From positions 13,273 through 77,272 of the forward strand of contig CALRPI020000017.1 in the NCBI GenBank assembly GCA_943370025.1: 64,000 nt of DNA, in the 5' to 3' direction. Positions within the stretch are counted from its first letter, which is position 1. Every line of letters begins with the position of its first letter. A model generated the notes under the pieces. That model saw only the letters and a program-made list of their open reading frames with translations. It searched no databases and was not told the DNA's origin. Below are positions 1 through 7,553 of this stretch, one piece after another. A program made the translations under genes and the position numbers. Origin of the DNA: JAAUUE01 sp943370025. Lineage in GTDB: Bacteria > Cyanobacteriota > Cyanobacteriia > Cyanobacteriales > JAAUUE01.

Positions 1-127
1 CGGCATCCCGCGCATAAATATCAGCATCACTAATTTCTAGGTGATGCTGATCATGTAGGTATTTCGCCACCAGACTCTTGCCGCTGGCAATTCCTCCCGT
101 AAGTCCAATAATCCGTTGCGCTGCCAT
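1..127 (-). CDS. coaE: Dephospho-CoA kinase, N-terminal part (cut by window edge)
   Basis: Reverse-strand translation begins MAAQRIIGLTGGIASGKS and continues to an SDADIYARD stretch before the window ends. GLTGGIASGKS is the Walker A loop of dephospho-CoA kinase, and the D-A-D that follows is the substrate-side acidic motif of the same family. The enzyme phosphorylates the 3'-hydroxyl of dephospho-CoA in the last step of CoA synthesis in the cytoplasm. Only about 42 codons are present; the rest lies to the left. The start ATG sits 14 bases from the tRNA-Pro gene, on the same strand and downstream of it. Confidence 0.9.
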   Translation of the reverse strand, partial: MAAQRIIGLTGGIASGKSLVAKYLHDQHHLEISDADIYARDA

Positions 128-141
128 AAAAATTGTAACTA

Positions 142-215
142 TCGGGATGACAGGATTTGAACCTGCGACATCCTGCTCCCAAAGCAGGCGCGCTACCAAG
201 CTGCGCTACATCCCG
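142..215 (-). tRNA. tRNA-Pro (UGG anticodon)
   Basis: The reverse strand folds as a cloverleaf. The acceptor arm CGGGATG pairs with CATCCCG, followed by discriminator A. The D-arm holds AGCTTGGTAGC, the anticodon stem CCTGC/GCAGG carries loop TTTGGGA with anticodon TGG, and the T-arm contains GGTTCAAATCC. No CCA is encoded. It lies just upstream of coaE on the same strand. Confidence 0.95.
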
Positions 216-319
216 TTCTGGATAAGGAACCTATATACAAAATTTATATAGACAATTCCTCATAGACACGTTAAATATAATTGTAACCTATAAATCAGGT
301 ATTTATAAAAATATTTTTA

Positions 320-372
320 TAAAAAATCAAAGATATCTAGTAAAAAATCAAAGATATCTAGAAAGATATCTA
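320..372. repeat. 21-bp direct tandem repeat
   Basis: A 21-base unit (320-340) beginning TAAAAAATCAAAG and ending ATATCTAG is repeated exactly at 341-361. A partial third unit (AAAGATATCTA) covers 362-372. The third unit contains the stop codon of the next gene on the minus strand, so the repeat abuts or has altered that gene's 3' end. Confidence 0.8.
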
Positions 373-819
373 AATTGGGCACTCTCCTTCATCATCTAAC
401 TGAAAATCCCATTTTGTTGCCAAAACTTGATTGAAGATTGCTTCTATTTCTTCAGTATTAATTTGAGGATATAGCTGCTCTTGCATAGGATTGTTAAGGG
501 GAATCAGGCGGAGTTGTCGATCGCCTTGGATGAGATCAAAGTAAGCTTTGCCATTAGCAGATTGACCTAGCTGGAGATAATCAAAGCTTTGTAAATTAAG
601 ATATAACCCATGATTAGCAATGATTGTGGCGCTGATGGGTTCATTGAATACCTCTACGACACAGCCTTGTCCTTGGCTATAGGGACAACCATTAATACTA
701 TGGACATATTGAACATAAGTTAGGTCACTCAACAATCGCTGGATATCATTTTTGTTGACAATTATTCCTTGATCTATGATACATGGAGTAATTGGTTGAG
801 AAGATGATTGATGTGCCAT
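370..819 (-). CDS. Hypothetical protein, 149 aa
   Basis: I do not recognise the family. The protein is soluble, with no signal peptide or membrane segment and a mixed alpha/beta look. It has an acidic C-terminus (LDDEGECPI) and two Cys in a CPYSQGQGC stretch near residues 44-53. Codon use and GC content match the neighbouring genes. The ATG is preceded by a purine-rich stretch (GGATTTCTCC read on the other strand). Its stop codon lies in the tandem repeat at 320-372. It stands alone, with the tRNA-Pro gene downstream and a repeat-rich spacer upstream. Confidence 0.6.
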   Translation of the reverse strand: MAHQSSSQPITPCIIDQGIIVNKNDIQRLLSDLTYVQYVHSINGCPYSQGQGCVVEVFNEPISATIIANHGLYLNLQSFDYLQLGQSANGKAYFDLIQGDRQLRLIPLNNPMQEQLYPQINTEEIEAIFNQVLATKWDFQLDDEGECPI

Positions 820-912
820 AGGAGAAATCCTCTGATGGATTTTGTAGATGCCACGATCTTAGCCTAAAATTTAGCGATCGCCCCTAAGTTAAATTACGGA
901 AATCATTAAATA

Positions 913-1172
913 CCTGGAGTTTAGACTAAATTGGAACTTGTTTCTCTGCTTCACACCATTAAGCAATCCTCAAAAAGCTTATGAAAGGGACATTGTAGTA
1001 ACAAATATCACTGATCGTAGGGGAATCATCGAGAGTTATTGAAGGTTTTGAGCAAAATTGCACCTACAACTAAACCCTTAATAAGTCGGAAACCCAACCA
1101 AAACTAGTCTCAGACAACGTGAAATCGTGGGTCTAGCCTTCGGTTTATGGATTAATTAGTCTAAACTCCAGG
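913..1172. mobile_element. MITE-like element with 17-bp perfect terminal inverted repeats
   Basis: CCTGGAGTTTAGACTAA at 913-929 is matched perfectly and inverted by TTAGTCTAAACTCCAGG at 1156-1172, enclosing about 226 bp. The interior has no convincing reading frame. The element is therefore a non-autonomous insertion, or the remnant of an IS that lost its transposase. It occupies most of the 547-bp gap between the hypothetical gene at 370-819 and mazG; two further repeats fill the rest. Nothing else in this gap looks like a gene. Confidence 0.55.
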
Positions 1173-1257
1173 AACTTACGCACTGCCAATGAATTATTGA
1201 GAGTTGCGGGCTGAGGGTCGTCGCAGCCTGCAACAACGTCCAAAGGTGTAAGTCCTA
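1171..1257. repeat. Dispersed repeat family B, copy 1
   Basis: The family is defined by a left end (T)AGGACTTACGCACTGC, then ACGAATTAT, a GC-rich hairpin and a right end GTAAGTCCTA that inverts the left one. Other copies are at 8132-8223, 28927-29126 and 29789-29971. Here the left end reads GGAACTTACGCACTGCC and the hairpin is GTTGCGGGCTG...CAGCCTGCAAC. Its right end abuts family A copy 1. Confidence 0.7.
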
Positions 1258-1362
1258 CAGCAGTTTGAGAGTGGGCTGAGCGGAGTCGAAGTCCACTCTC
1301 AAACCCAACATTGATAAGACTTTCAATATTTGTGGTGTACCTCATTTGAATGCAAAGTGCTG
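1258..1362. mobile_element. MITE family A, copy 1 (105 bp, TA-flanked)
   Basis: The element runs from CAGCAGTTTGAGAGTGG to a right end reading GAATGCAAAGTGCTG and is flanked by TA on both sides (1256-1257 and 1363-1364). An inner hairpin, GTTTGAGAGTGGG/CCACTCTCAAAC, surrounds a GCTGAGCGGAGTCGAAG loop. It has the same length as copy 3 (28954-29058), in opposite orientation. The right TA lies only about three bases before the mazG stop codon. Confidence 0.75.
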
Positions 1363-1366
1363 TAAC

Positions 1367-2191
1367 TCATTGATTGGCGATGATTTTTTTAGCTTGCTGC
1401 CACAATTGCTCAAATTCTTCTAGGCTATATTCAGTAAGTGGTCGATCGATCATTGCTTCAATTTTGCTGAATCTTTGGACAAATCTCTGATTGGTTCCTT
1501 GCAACCCTTCCGTGGGGTTCAACTTATACCACCGGGCTAGTTGGGTAATACTAAATAATAAATCCCCTAATTCTGACTCTTGATGGTCGCGATCTCCAAT
1601 CTGGAGTGCCTCTGCAAACTCTGCCAATTCTTCATGGAATTTGTCCCAAACCCCCTGGATATTTTCCCATTCAAAACCCACCGCTGCCGCTTTCTCAGAA
1701 ATTTTCATCGCCGCCGTCAGAGGAGGCAAGGTGCGGGAGTAGCGATCGAGCTTACTACTCAAAGTTGTCGTGACTTCTCCTTTCTCCGCAGCCTTAATTT
1801 GATCCCAATTCCGCTTCACCTCCGCAGCATCAGCCACCTCTACCTCCCCAAAAACATGGGGATGACGGCGAATCAGTTTCTGGTTGATTTTTTCGGCAAC
1901 TAATTGCAGATCGAAACCTCCATACTCACTAGCGATCTGGGCTTGGAGAACTACTTGCAGTAATAAATCCCCCAGTTCTTCAGCGATCGCTTCTGCATCC
2001 CTACCTCGGATCGCATCTGCCACTTCGTAAGCCTCTTCGAGGACGTAGGGAATGAGGCTCTCAGGGGTTTGCGCCAAATCCCAAGGGCAGCCACCATTGG
2101 GCGATCGTAACTGGGCAACGGTGGCGATTAACTCCTGCAAAGCTATTAAGGTAGAGTTGCCAGCATCACTAGAGGTATGAGATTTAGTCAT
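1367..2191 (-). CDS. mazG: Nucleoside triphosphate pyrophosphohydrolase MazG
   Basis: At 274 aa this has the normal length for two-domain MazG. The N-terminal MazG domain shows GGCPWDLAQTPESL (33-46), EEAYE (52-56) and EELGD (71-75), the metal-binding helices. The second domain repeats the theme with VGFEWENIQGVWDKFHEE and ESELGDLLFS. The enzyme hydrolyses non-canonical and canonical NTPs to NMP and pyrophosphate, a housekeeping role in nucleotide-pool cleaning. It starts in a 4-base ATGA overlap with the stop of the upstream DUF2227 gene, so the two are probably translationally coupled. Its 3' end nearly touches MITE A copy 1. Confidence 0.95.
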   Translation of the reverse strand: MTKSHTSSDAGNSTLIALQELIATVAQLRSPNGGCPWDLAQTPESLIPYVLEEAYEVADAIRGRDAEAIAEELGDLLLQVVLQAQIASEYGGFDLQLVAEKINQKLIRRHPHVFGEVEVADAAEVKRNWDQIKAAEKGEVTTTLSSKLDRYSRTLPPLTAAMKISEKAAAVGFEWENIQGVWDKFHEELAEFAEALQIGDRDHQESELGDLLFSITQLARWYKLNPTEGLQGTNQRFVQRFSKIEAMIDRPLTEYSLEEFEQLWQQAKKIIANQ

Positions 2192-2784
2192 TTTTGGTTT
2201 TTCTTAGGGTTTTCTGTAGAAGATTTTCTCGGGAAATTTAAGGAGTTTCTTGGTGAGATTAGTCCCTTTCGCTTCGATCGCCGTCGTTGATAGCGAGTGA
2301 TCTGGGAGCCGATCGTGTCTGCCACCACATGGCTAATTGCCCCCAACTCCAAGCCCATCCAGAGCGCGAACAAATGTCCCCAGTAATTATAAACTCCCTG
2401 TAGGGTTAATCCCCCCCAGCGTCCCCAATCCACTTGCACTCCCCAAGCCCAGTAGGCAAAGGCCGCCCCCAATCCGGTAAACAAGCTAATCCAGAGGCTG
2501 AGATAGACTACTCGTAACAAAGTTCCCACAATCAAACCGTGAGACCACACGGAGCGATGGCGAATAGTTTTTTGGTAGGGAACCCACAATAGGCGCAACC
2601 AACCCCAGCGGATGAAATGGCGAGAATGAATATCTAGATCGGGACCAAACATCAAACCACTGAAAAGAAATCCTCCCGTAGTCAGGAGCGTAAAATCACT
2701 ATTTTTGGTCAAGACAAAGGTGCTACCCGCAATTAGGGGCAGACACCAAAGAGTGATGCGATCGTGAAGCCGACCAGAGGGCAT
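2188..2784 (-). CDS. DUF2227 family putative metal-binding membrane protein
   Basis: About 198 aa beginning MPSGRLHDRITLWC, the usual start of this family. An ATG 13 codons upstream (2823) is possible but adds an unconserved tail. Conserved His/Asp residues (GRLHDR, GPDLDIHSRH, IRHRSVWSHG) suggest a metal site. Several hydrophobic segments indicate a membrane protein related to YdjM-like metal-dependent hydrolases. No reaction is established. The C-terminus is basic and Ser-rich (RRRSKRKG). It overlaps mazG by 4 bases and lies divergently next to tRNA-Val. Confidence 0.8.
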   Translation of the reverse strand: MPSGRLHDRITLWCLPLIAGSTFVLTKNSDFTLLTTGGFLFSGLMFGPDLDIHSRHFIRWGWLRLLWVPYQKTIRHRSVWSHGLIVGTLLRVVYLSLWISLFTGLGAAFAYWAWGVQVDWGRWGGLTLQGVYNYWGHLFALWMGLELGAISHVVADTIGSQITRYQRRRSKRKGLISPRNSLNFPRKSSTENPKKNQK

Positions 2785-2862
2785 GGCAATTAACTTTGAG
2801 AATCTACTATTATCTTTTCCCATACTTCTGCTATAGTAGTAAAGTTCTCAAAAACTATTTGG

Positions 2863-2935
2863 GGGCGGTTAGCTCAGTTGGTAGAGCGCCTGCCTTACAA
2901 GCAGGTGGCCACTGGTTCGAGTCCAGTACCGCCCA
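2863..2935 (+). tRNA. tRNA-Val (UAC anticodon)
   Basis: The cloverleaf is complete. The acceptor GGGCGGT pairs with ACCGCCC, followed by discriminator A. The D-arm is AGCTCAGTTGGTAGAG, the anticodon arm CCTGC-CTTACAA-GCAGG carries TAC, and the T-arm is CTGGTTCGAGTCCAG. No CCA is encoded. It is oriented away from the DUF2227/mazG pair. Confidence 0.95.
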
Positions 2936-2949
2936 TACATATTTTCTTA

Positions 2950-3136
2950 CAGCACTTTGCTTTCAAATGAGCATCTTATAAGTGGGGGGGGTGCTTCGCA
3001 CCCCCCCCCACTTATTTTATTCTCCAAAAAGGGAAACTGTGTTTCCTTAGAAGACATGCCACAAATATTGAAATTCCTATCAATGTTGGGTTTGAGAGTG
3101 GGCTGAGGGTCGTCGAAGTCCGCTCTCAAACTGCTG
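2950..3136. mobile_element. MITE family A, copy 2, itself interrupted (187 bp)
   Basis: The ends CAGCACTTTGCTTTCAAATGAG (left, first bases) and CTCTCAAACTGCTG (right) match family A, with TA at 2948-2949 and 3137-3138. Compared with the 105-bp copies, about 82 bp are added after the AAATGAG segment. The extra part includes a strong hairpin, AAGTGGGGGGGGTGC/GCACCCCCCCCACTT, with loop TTC. This is an insertion of one hairpin repeat into another. It lies between tRNA-Val and the pentapeptide gene. Confidence 0.75.
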
Positions 3137-3145
3137 TAAATAGGA

Positions 3146-3901
3146 TTACTGCATAGCCTTGGTCAGGTTAGCACCCCGGAGATGAGTATGGGTGCGATCG
3201 GTATTTCGTAGGTCAGCCTTGGTCAGGTCTGCCCAACGTAAGTCGGTTTGATACAGATCACAGCCTTGGAGATTTGCCCCGTAGAGATAGCTGCCACTGA
3301 GGTGAGCATAGCTGAGCTGAGCCTGCTGGAGATTGGCTTGATAGAAGTGAGAATTAAGTGCTTCGACACTATTCAGGTTTGCCTGCTGGAGTTGGGCGTG
3401 GTTCAGGTTGGCACTGACTAGATTTGCCCTTGTGAAGTTGACTCGGCAGAGGTTAGCTCCACTCAGGTCGGCGGTTTGCAGAATGGCATCCCGGAAATCT
3501 GCCCCAACCAAATTAGCATTGCTTAAATCTGTCTCAGTTAGGTCTGCCTCTGGAAACTGGGCGGCGATCGCTTCCACCCCCCGCAAATCCGCCTGATATA
3601 GCTGGGCTGCTGCCAAGCAAGTATTTAACAGCAATGCTCCGGCTAAATTTCCTGACCATAACTGCGCCTTACTTAGATCCGCATGGCTGAGGTCTGCCCC
3701 TTGGAGGTTGATATTAATCAGCTTTGCCCCCCGCAGGTTTGCCCCCCGCAGGTTTGCCCCCCGCAGGTTTGCTCCCCGGAGATTAATCTGTTCAAGGTTA
3801 GCCCCACTAAGATCGGGGATAATTTCTGGGAATTGATTCCTCCACTCCCACCAAGAGAGAGCACCAGCGCGGAGGTGGTTGAGGTGTTCTGGGTTAGCCA
3901 T
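3146..3901 (-). CDS. Pentapeptide-repeat protein
   Basis: 251 aa. From about residue 33 to the end the protein is almost wholly built of A(D/N)LXX pentapeptides, for example NLRGANLRGANLRGA and ADLSHADLSKAQLWSG. Such sequences fold into a right-handed quadrilateral beta-helix. A short N-terminal region (LNHLRAGALSWWEWRNQ) resembles the lead-in of other cyanobacterial members. No enzymatic domain is visible; the function is unknown. Near-identical GGTTTGCCCCCCGCA units in the DNA around 3725-3770 show recent repeat expansion. It begins three bases after the ccmP stop on the same strand, so the two probably form an operon. Confidence 0.9.
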   Translation of the reverse strand: MANPEHLNHLRAGALSWWEWRNQFPEIIPDLSGANLEQINLRGANLRGANLRGANLRGAKLININLQGADLSHADLSKAQLWSGNLAGALLLNTCLAAAQLYQADLRGVEAIAAQFPEADLTETDLSNANLVGADFRDAILQTADLSGANLCRVNFTRANLVSANLNHAQLQQANLNSVEALNSHFYQANLQQAQLSYAHLSGSYLYGANLQGCDLYQTDLRWADLTKADLRNTDRTHTHLRGANLTKAMQ

Positions 3902-3904
3902 ACC

Positions 3905-4543
3905 CTACTCCTTTTTCATCTCTGAAGGATGGTCTCGCCCTTGGATACTTTCTAGGGCTGCGATCGAAGCTCTGTAGCTAGCCATGATTTCCTGCTCTTC
4001 TCCCCCCAGATACATTCTGCCAAAACTGCCAAAAGCTTGGATTTCTAGAATATTAATTCGGGCAGATTTTTCCGCTTCGTTGGCAGCGAGGGCAGCATAG
4101 GCGGCGGGTTCCACCTCTAGGACGTAGAGGGTCTGTCCAGCGACAATCATATTTCCCCGGCGGGATCTATTAATCAACTGGGCATGGTGGGGGTCAATGT
4201 TGCGAATGATTTGGCTGGAAACGATCCGGGGTCTGAGACACTCTTGGGCAGTAACCCCGATCGTATCTAAGATGGCTTGCCCCGCCATTTTCGTATCCCC
4301 TTGGTTGCGGGAATGAATTTCTAGGGAGCCGTAGAGCCGTTCTACTACCTGTAAGCCGGGGCGGACGATCGTCGATTTGAGCGCCACATCGGTGATCCGA
4401 TTAATTTCAATACCGGGGGAAATCTCAATCCATAGGGAAGCATCACCGGGCAAGGGCAGAAATCCTTGCATCACTGTCCCTAGAAAAGCTGCGTGCTGGG
4501 GCTGCAAACTATCAAGGTATACATAACTGCGGAGGTCTATCAA
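3905..4543 (-). CDS. ccmP: Carboxysome shell tandem-BMC protein CcmP
   Basis: 212 aa, matching the roughly 213-aa length of CcmP. The sequence contains FLPLPGDASLWIEISPG and RITDVALKSTIVRPGLQVVERLYG in the first half, and a second half of similar design (QIIRNIDPHHAQLINRSRRGNM...EVEPAAYAALAANEAEK). Two fused BMC domains form trimers that stack face to face in the beta-carboxysome shell and are thought to gate metabolites. In cyanobacteria ccmP is usually unlinked to the main ccm cluster, as here. It is divergent from apt with about 190 bp between the starts, and is followed closely by a pentapeptide-repeat gene. Confidence 0.85.
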   Translation of the reverse strand: MIDLRSYVYLDSLQPQHAAFLGTVMQGFLPLPGDASLWIEISPGIEINRITDVALKSTIVRPGLQVVERLYGSLEIHSRNQGDTKMAGQAILDTIGVTAQECLRPRIVSSQIIRNIDPHHAQLINRSRRGNMIVAGQTLYVLEVEPAAYAALAANEAEKSARINILEIQAFGSFGRMYLGGEEQEIMASYRASIAALESIQGRDHPSEMKKE

Positions 4544-4734
4544 TATTGTGTCTGCCAGTAAAATCTAATAGAAATCTAAATGCCTGTCCTAGATTACCCT
4601 AGTCAGAGTCCTAGAAGCAAGGATTTCTAGCGATCGTCAAGCCCCTAATTTGTCTAGAGCTAATTCGTGATAGGATGCAAACAAATTTTCTGATCTGATC
4701 ACAACTTTTAACTTTTACCTAACCTAGAACTGCT

Positions 4735-5253
4735 ATGGATTTAAAGCCCCTGATTCGTGAAATTCCCGATTTTCCTATTCCCGGTATTAACTTTAAGGAT
4801 ATTACGACTCTGCTACAGAATCCCCAAGGATTCAGCTCGGCGATCGATCAAATAGCCGAGCAAATCCAAGCCCAGAATATCAATCCAGAATACATTGTAG
4901 GCATAGAATCTAGGGGGTTTATTTTTGGAGCCACCTTGGCTTACAAACTAGGTTTGGGCTTTGTGCTGGTGCGGAAACCCAAGAAACTCCCTGCCCCGGT
5001 CTATGCGATCGAATACGCGCTGGAATATGGGAGCGATCGCCTAGAAATGCATCAAGATGCCCTGCCACCGGGTAGCCGAGCCATAATTATCGATGACCTA
5101 TTGGCAACGGGCGGCACAGCCACAGCCACGGGGGAACTGATCGAAAAAACCGGAGCAGTCCTAGCAGGTTTTGGCTTTATCATTGAGCTAGTGGATTTGC
5201 CCGGCAGAAAGCGCTTACCGGACGTGCCGATTATTAGCTTAGTGCAATACTAG
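4735..5253 (+). CDS. apt: Adenine phosphoribosyltransferase
   Basis: 172 aa, standard length. It starts MDLKPLIREIPDFPIPG, followed by GINFKDITTLL, the ESRGFIFGA segment and the PRPP-binding loop AIIIDDLLATGGTA (about 116-129). It converts adenine plus PRPP to AMP and pyrophosphate in purine salvage. It is a single gene, divergent from ccmP and followed by a composite repeat at 5294-5622. Confidence 0.95.
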   Translation: MDLKPLIREIPDFPIPGINFKDITTLLQNPQGFSSAIDQIAEQIQAQNINPEYIVGIESRGFIFGATLAYKLGLGFVLVRKPKKLPAPVYAIEYALEYGSDRLEMHQDALPPGSRAIIIDDLLATGGTATATGELIEKTGAVLAGFGFIIELVDLPGRKRLPDVPIISLVQY

Positions 5254-5293
5254 AGTCAGTTAACAGTAAACAGTTATCAGTTAGATAAGTCCT

Positions 5294-5622
5294 TATAGAA
5301 CCCATTTGATATCTCTTGACTTTAACCAATTATTCTCGTAGTGGTGCGACCCAGCTAAAGTAGTGCATAAAACCCTAGAGAATTTGCACCATTTTAGTCA
5401 AGTCACTCCAGTAGTGGATAGACACAGCTAAAGTAGTGCATTGAAAAAATGGATATTGCTAATTTAGTAAGACATAGAGCCAAAATTCTATTGCACCAGT
5501 TTAGTGAAGTCACACCAGTAGGATGCGTTAGGCAGTAGCCGTAACGCATCAGAATCAGGGAAAGATGCGTTACGGCTGTCGCCTAACACATCCTACATTG
5601 AAGATATCAAATGGGTTCTATA
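5294..5622. mobile_element. Composite MITE-like element with 20-bp perfect TIRs (329 bp)
   Basis: TATAGAACCCATTTGATATC (5294-5313) is exactly inverted at 5603-5622. Inside are two tandem units (roughly 5338-5421 and 5412-5522), each opening with CAGCTAAAGTAGTGCAT and closing with TTGCACCA.TTTAGT.AAGTCAC. The two ends of each unit are imperfect inverted repeats. A separate hairpin follows at 5519-5596 (GTAGGATGCGTTAGG ... CCTAACACATCCTAC). No coding capacity was found. It fills the 446-bp gap between apt and the permease gene. Confidence 0.7.
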
Positions 5623-5699
5623 ACTAGTCTCTGAGTCCGCGCAGGCGGACTTTGCTCCTGTAGTTGCGGTTTCAACCGCCCACTCTGAATGAAGTTCCT

Positions 5700-6755
5700 A
5701 TGACCCAAGACTCTGCGAACAAAGATATCTCTATTTCCCTTGCTAATTGGGTGAAAGCGATCGCCACTAGCGATGCTTTTCTGTATATTCTCAAGCGAAC
5801 TCTGCAAGCTTTACTGACCCTATTACTGGCATCGGCTTTGAGCTTTGCGATCATGCAACTATCTCCGGGAAACTATCTGGATACGCTGCGGCAAAATCCC
5901 AAAATATCCCCCGAACGCATTGATGAACTGAGTAGGCAATTTGGCTTAGATAAACCCACCTATGTGCAGTATTTTCTCTGGCTGGGGAATGTGATCACAA
6001 AAGGGGATTTTGGGACTAGTTTTGTCTATTTTCGTCCTGTAGCTTCTCTGTTGTGGGAGAGAGTTCCGGCGACTTTGTTGTTAGCTGTTGCCTCAATTAT
6101 CATCACTTGGGCGGTGGCAATTCCCCTCGGAGTAATTGCCGCAGTAAATCAAAATAAATGGGGCGATCGCTTTCTGCAAGTCTTTAGTTATGCGGGTCAA
6201 GGTTTCCCTAGTTTTATTACTGCTTTGGCACTATTAATCTTTGCTCAAAATACATCGCCCCTGTTTCCTGTGGGAGGGATGACTAGTATTAACCATCAAG
6301 ACCTGACTTGGCTCGGAAAAATTCTCGATATTGGTTGGCATATGATCCTACCAACTTTGGCTTTAAGTATTACTAGTTTTGCCGGATTGCAGCGTTTGAC
6401 TAGGGGGGAATTGCTGGATGTTCTCCGCCAAGATTATATTCAAACTGCCAGAGCTAAGGGTTTGCCAGAAAACAAAGTAATTTATATTCATGCCCTAAGA
6501 AATGCCATCAATCCTTTAGTCACTCTCCTAGGTTTTGAGTTTGCTAGTTTATTAGGTGGGGCATTTATTGCCGAAACTTTCTTTAATTGGCCCGGTCTCG
6601 GCAGATTGATTCTCCAGGCTGTGAATGCCAAGGATATTTATCTAGTGATGGCAAGTTTAATCATGGGTTCTGTGATGTTAATTGTGGGCAATCTCCTCTC
6701 GGATTTATTATTGAAATTCATCGATCCTCGAATTAAGTTAGAAGATTTACAATAA
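5700..6755 (+). CDS. ABC transporter permease, oligopeptide (DppB/OppB) type
   Basis: About 351 aa from the ATG at 5700 (MTQDSANKD); an in-frame ATG at 5664 lies in the spacer and is less likely. Hydrophobic segments begin around residue 32. The fold is that of DppB: an N-terminal GNYLDTLRQNPKISPERIDELSRQFGLDKP segment, then about six membrane helices. The EAA loop toward the ATPase contains RLTRGELLDVLRQDYIQTARAKGLPENKVI. It would form half of the channel of a peptide or nickel-type importer. No partner permease, binding protein or ATPase lies nearby, so it is an orphan subunit, as is common in cyanobacteria. Confidence 0.88.
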   Translation: MTQDSANKDISISLANWVKAIATSDAFLYILKRTLQALLTLLLASALSFAIMQLSPGNYLDTLRQNPKISPERIDELSRQFGLDKPTYVQYFLWLGNVITKGDFGTSFVYFRPVASLLWERVPATLLLAVASIIITWAVAIPLGVIAAVNQNKWGDRFLQVFSYAGQGFPSFITALALLIFAQNTSPLFPVGGMTSINHQDLTWLGKILDIGWHMILPTLALSITSFAGLQRLTRGELLDVLRQDYIQTARAKGLPENKVIYIHALRNAINPLVTLLGFEFASLLGGAFIAETFFNWPGLGRLILQAVNAKDIYLVMASLIMGSVMLIVGNLLSDLLLKFIDPRIKLEDLQ

Positions 6756-6782
6756 ATCCAGCAACTCTCATTTAGCATTAGT

Positions 6783-6953
6783 AGGGGGTTGACATTTGCG
6801 CTAGAGATTTCATTGTTTATATGGTTGATGTCGCAAATGCGAAACCCTCTTCGATTCACCACTATAATTATCTTAGAAAATTAAGAGGGTAGAGCATTTG
6901 CGGAGGAAATTCCTTGTTTGATGAGATGATTATCTCGCAAATGCGCTACCCCT
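6783..6953. repeat. Two related hairpin repeats (GCATTTGCG family)
   Basis: A first imperfect hairpin covers about 6783-6847 (GGGTTGACATTTGCG ... CGCAAATGCGAAACCC). A second at 6887-6951 is GGGTAGAGCATTTGCG ... CGCAAATGCGCTACCC, a perfect 16-bp stem. Stems are alike while loops differ, so these are two copies of one dispersed family. They lie between the permease gene and the OsmC gene, immediately upstream of the latter. Confidence 0.65.
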
Positions 6954-6971
6954 ACAAAAAATGGGATAACT

Positions 6972-7481
6972 ATGACGAAAAATCATTCTTACCAAATTGA
7001 AGTGCAATGGACTGGCAATACTGGTGAAGGGACTCAAAGTTATCGGGCTTATGAGCGATCGCATCAAATCAAAGCTGGTGATAAACCCTTAATTCTCGGT
7101 TCTTCTGACCCCAGTTTTCGGGGAGATAAAACTAAATACAATCCCGAAGAATTATTAGTTGCTTCTCTTGCTAGTTGTCATATGCTTTGGTATTTGCATC
7201 TTTGTAGTGAAGCAAAGATTATTGTGGTGGATTATAGCGATCGAGCTGTGGGAAAGATGATTGAAACTCAAGATGGCGGCGGCAGGTTCACAGAAGTGAT
7301 CTTAAAGCCAGTAGTTACGATTACATCTACTAGCGATCGAACAGTGGCAACTAGTCTCCATGAACAGGCACATCATCTATGTTTTATTGCCAACTCTGTC
7401 AATTTTCCGTTGCGATGTGAACCATCTATAGCAATCCTAAATGGATTTAGAACGGTGTCCCCGGAGGGGACACCGTTCTAA
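6972..7481 (+). CDS. OsmC/Ohr family peroxiredoxin-like protein
   Basis: 169 aa. OsmC signatures are NPEELLVASLASCHMLWYLH, with Cys69 as the first catalytic cysteine, and AHHLCFIANSVNFP with the second near residue 137. The spacing and YhfA-like layout fit a thiol peroxidase that reduces organic hydroperoxides in the cytosol. The last 18 or so residues (from about SIAILNGF to the end) and the stop codon are encoded by a MITE-like hairpin (family E copy 1, 7427-7518), so the natural C-terminus has been replaced or extended. It stands alone on its strand. Confidence 0.88.
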   Translation: MTKNHSYQIEVQWTGNTGEGTQSYRAYERSHQIKAGDKPLILGSSDPSFRGDKTKYNPEELLVASLASCHMLWYLHLCSEAKIIVVDYSDRAVGKMIETQDGGGRFTEVILKPVVTITSTSDRTVATSLHEQAHHLCFIANSVNFPLRCEPSIAILNGFRTVSPEGTPF

Positions 7482-7518
7482 ATCCTCTAACATTTATAAC
7501 TCAATTAGGATCGCTATA
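7427..7518. mobile_element. MITE family E, copy 1, overlapping a gene end
   Basis: Left end TATAGCAATCCTAAATGGA, right end CAATTAGGATCGCTATA, an inverted pair. The core is a perfect 20-bp stem (7443-7462 with 7466-7485, loop GGA). Copies with the same ends are at 13976-14065 and 55896-55987; a stem-only copy is at 38652-38700. The left third lies inside the OsmC reading frame. Confidence 0.75.
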
Positions 7519-7553
7519 TTATTGTTGAATAATGTCTGAGAGGCAAACTAAAA

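Noticed and set aside
1145..1345. 66-aa minus-strand reading frame
   Set aside because: It runs wholly through repeats A and B and the end of a MITE; the protein has no family look.
2796..2981. 61-aa plus-strand frame
   Set aside because: It is the tRNA-Val gene read as protein, plus the start of a MITE.
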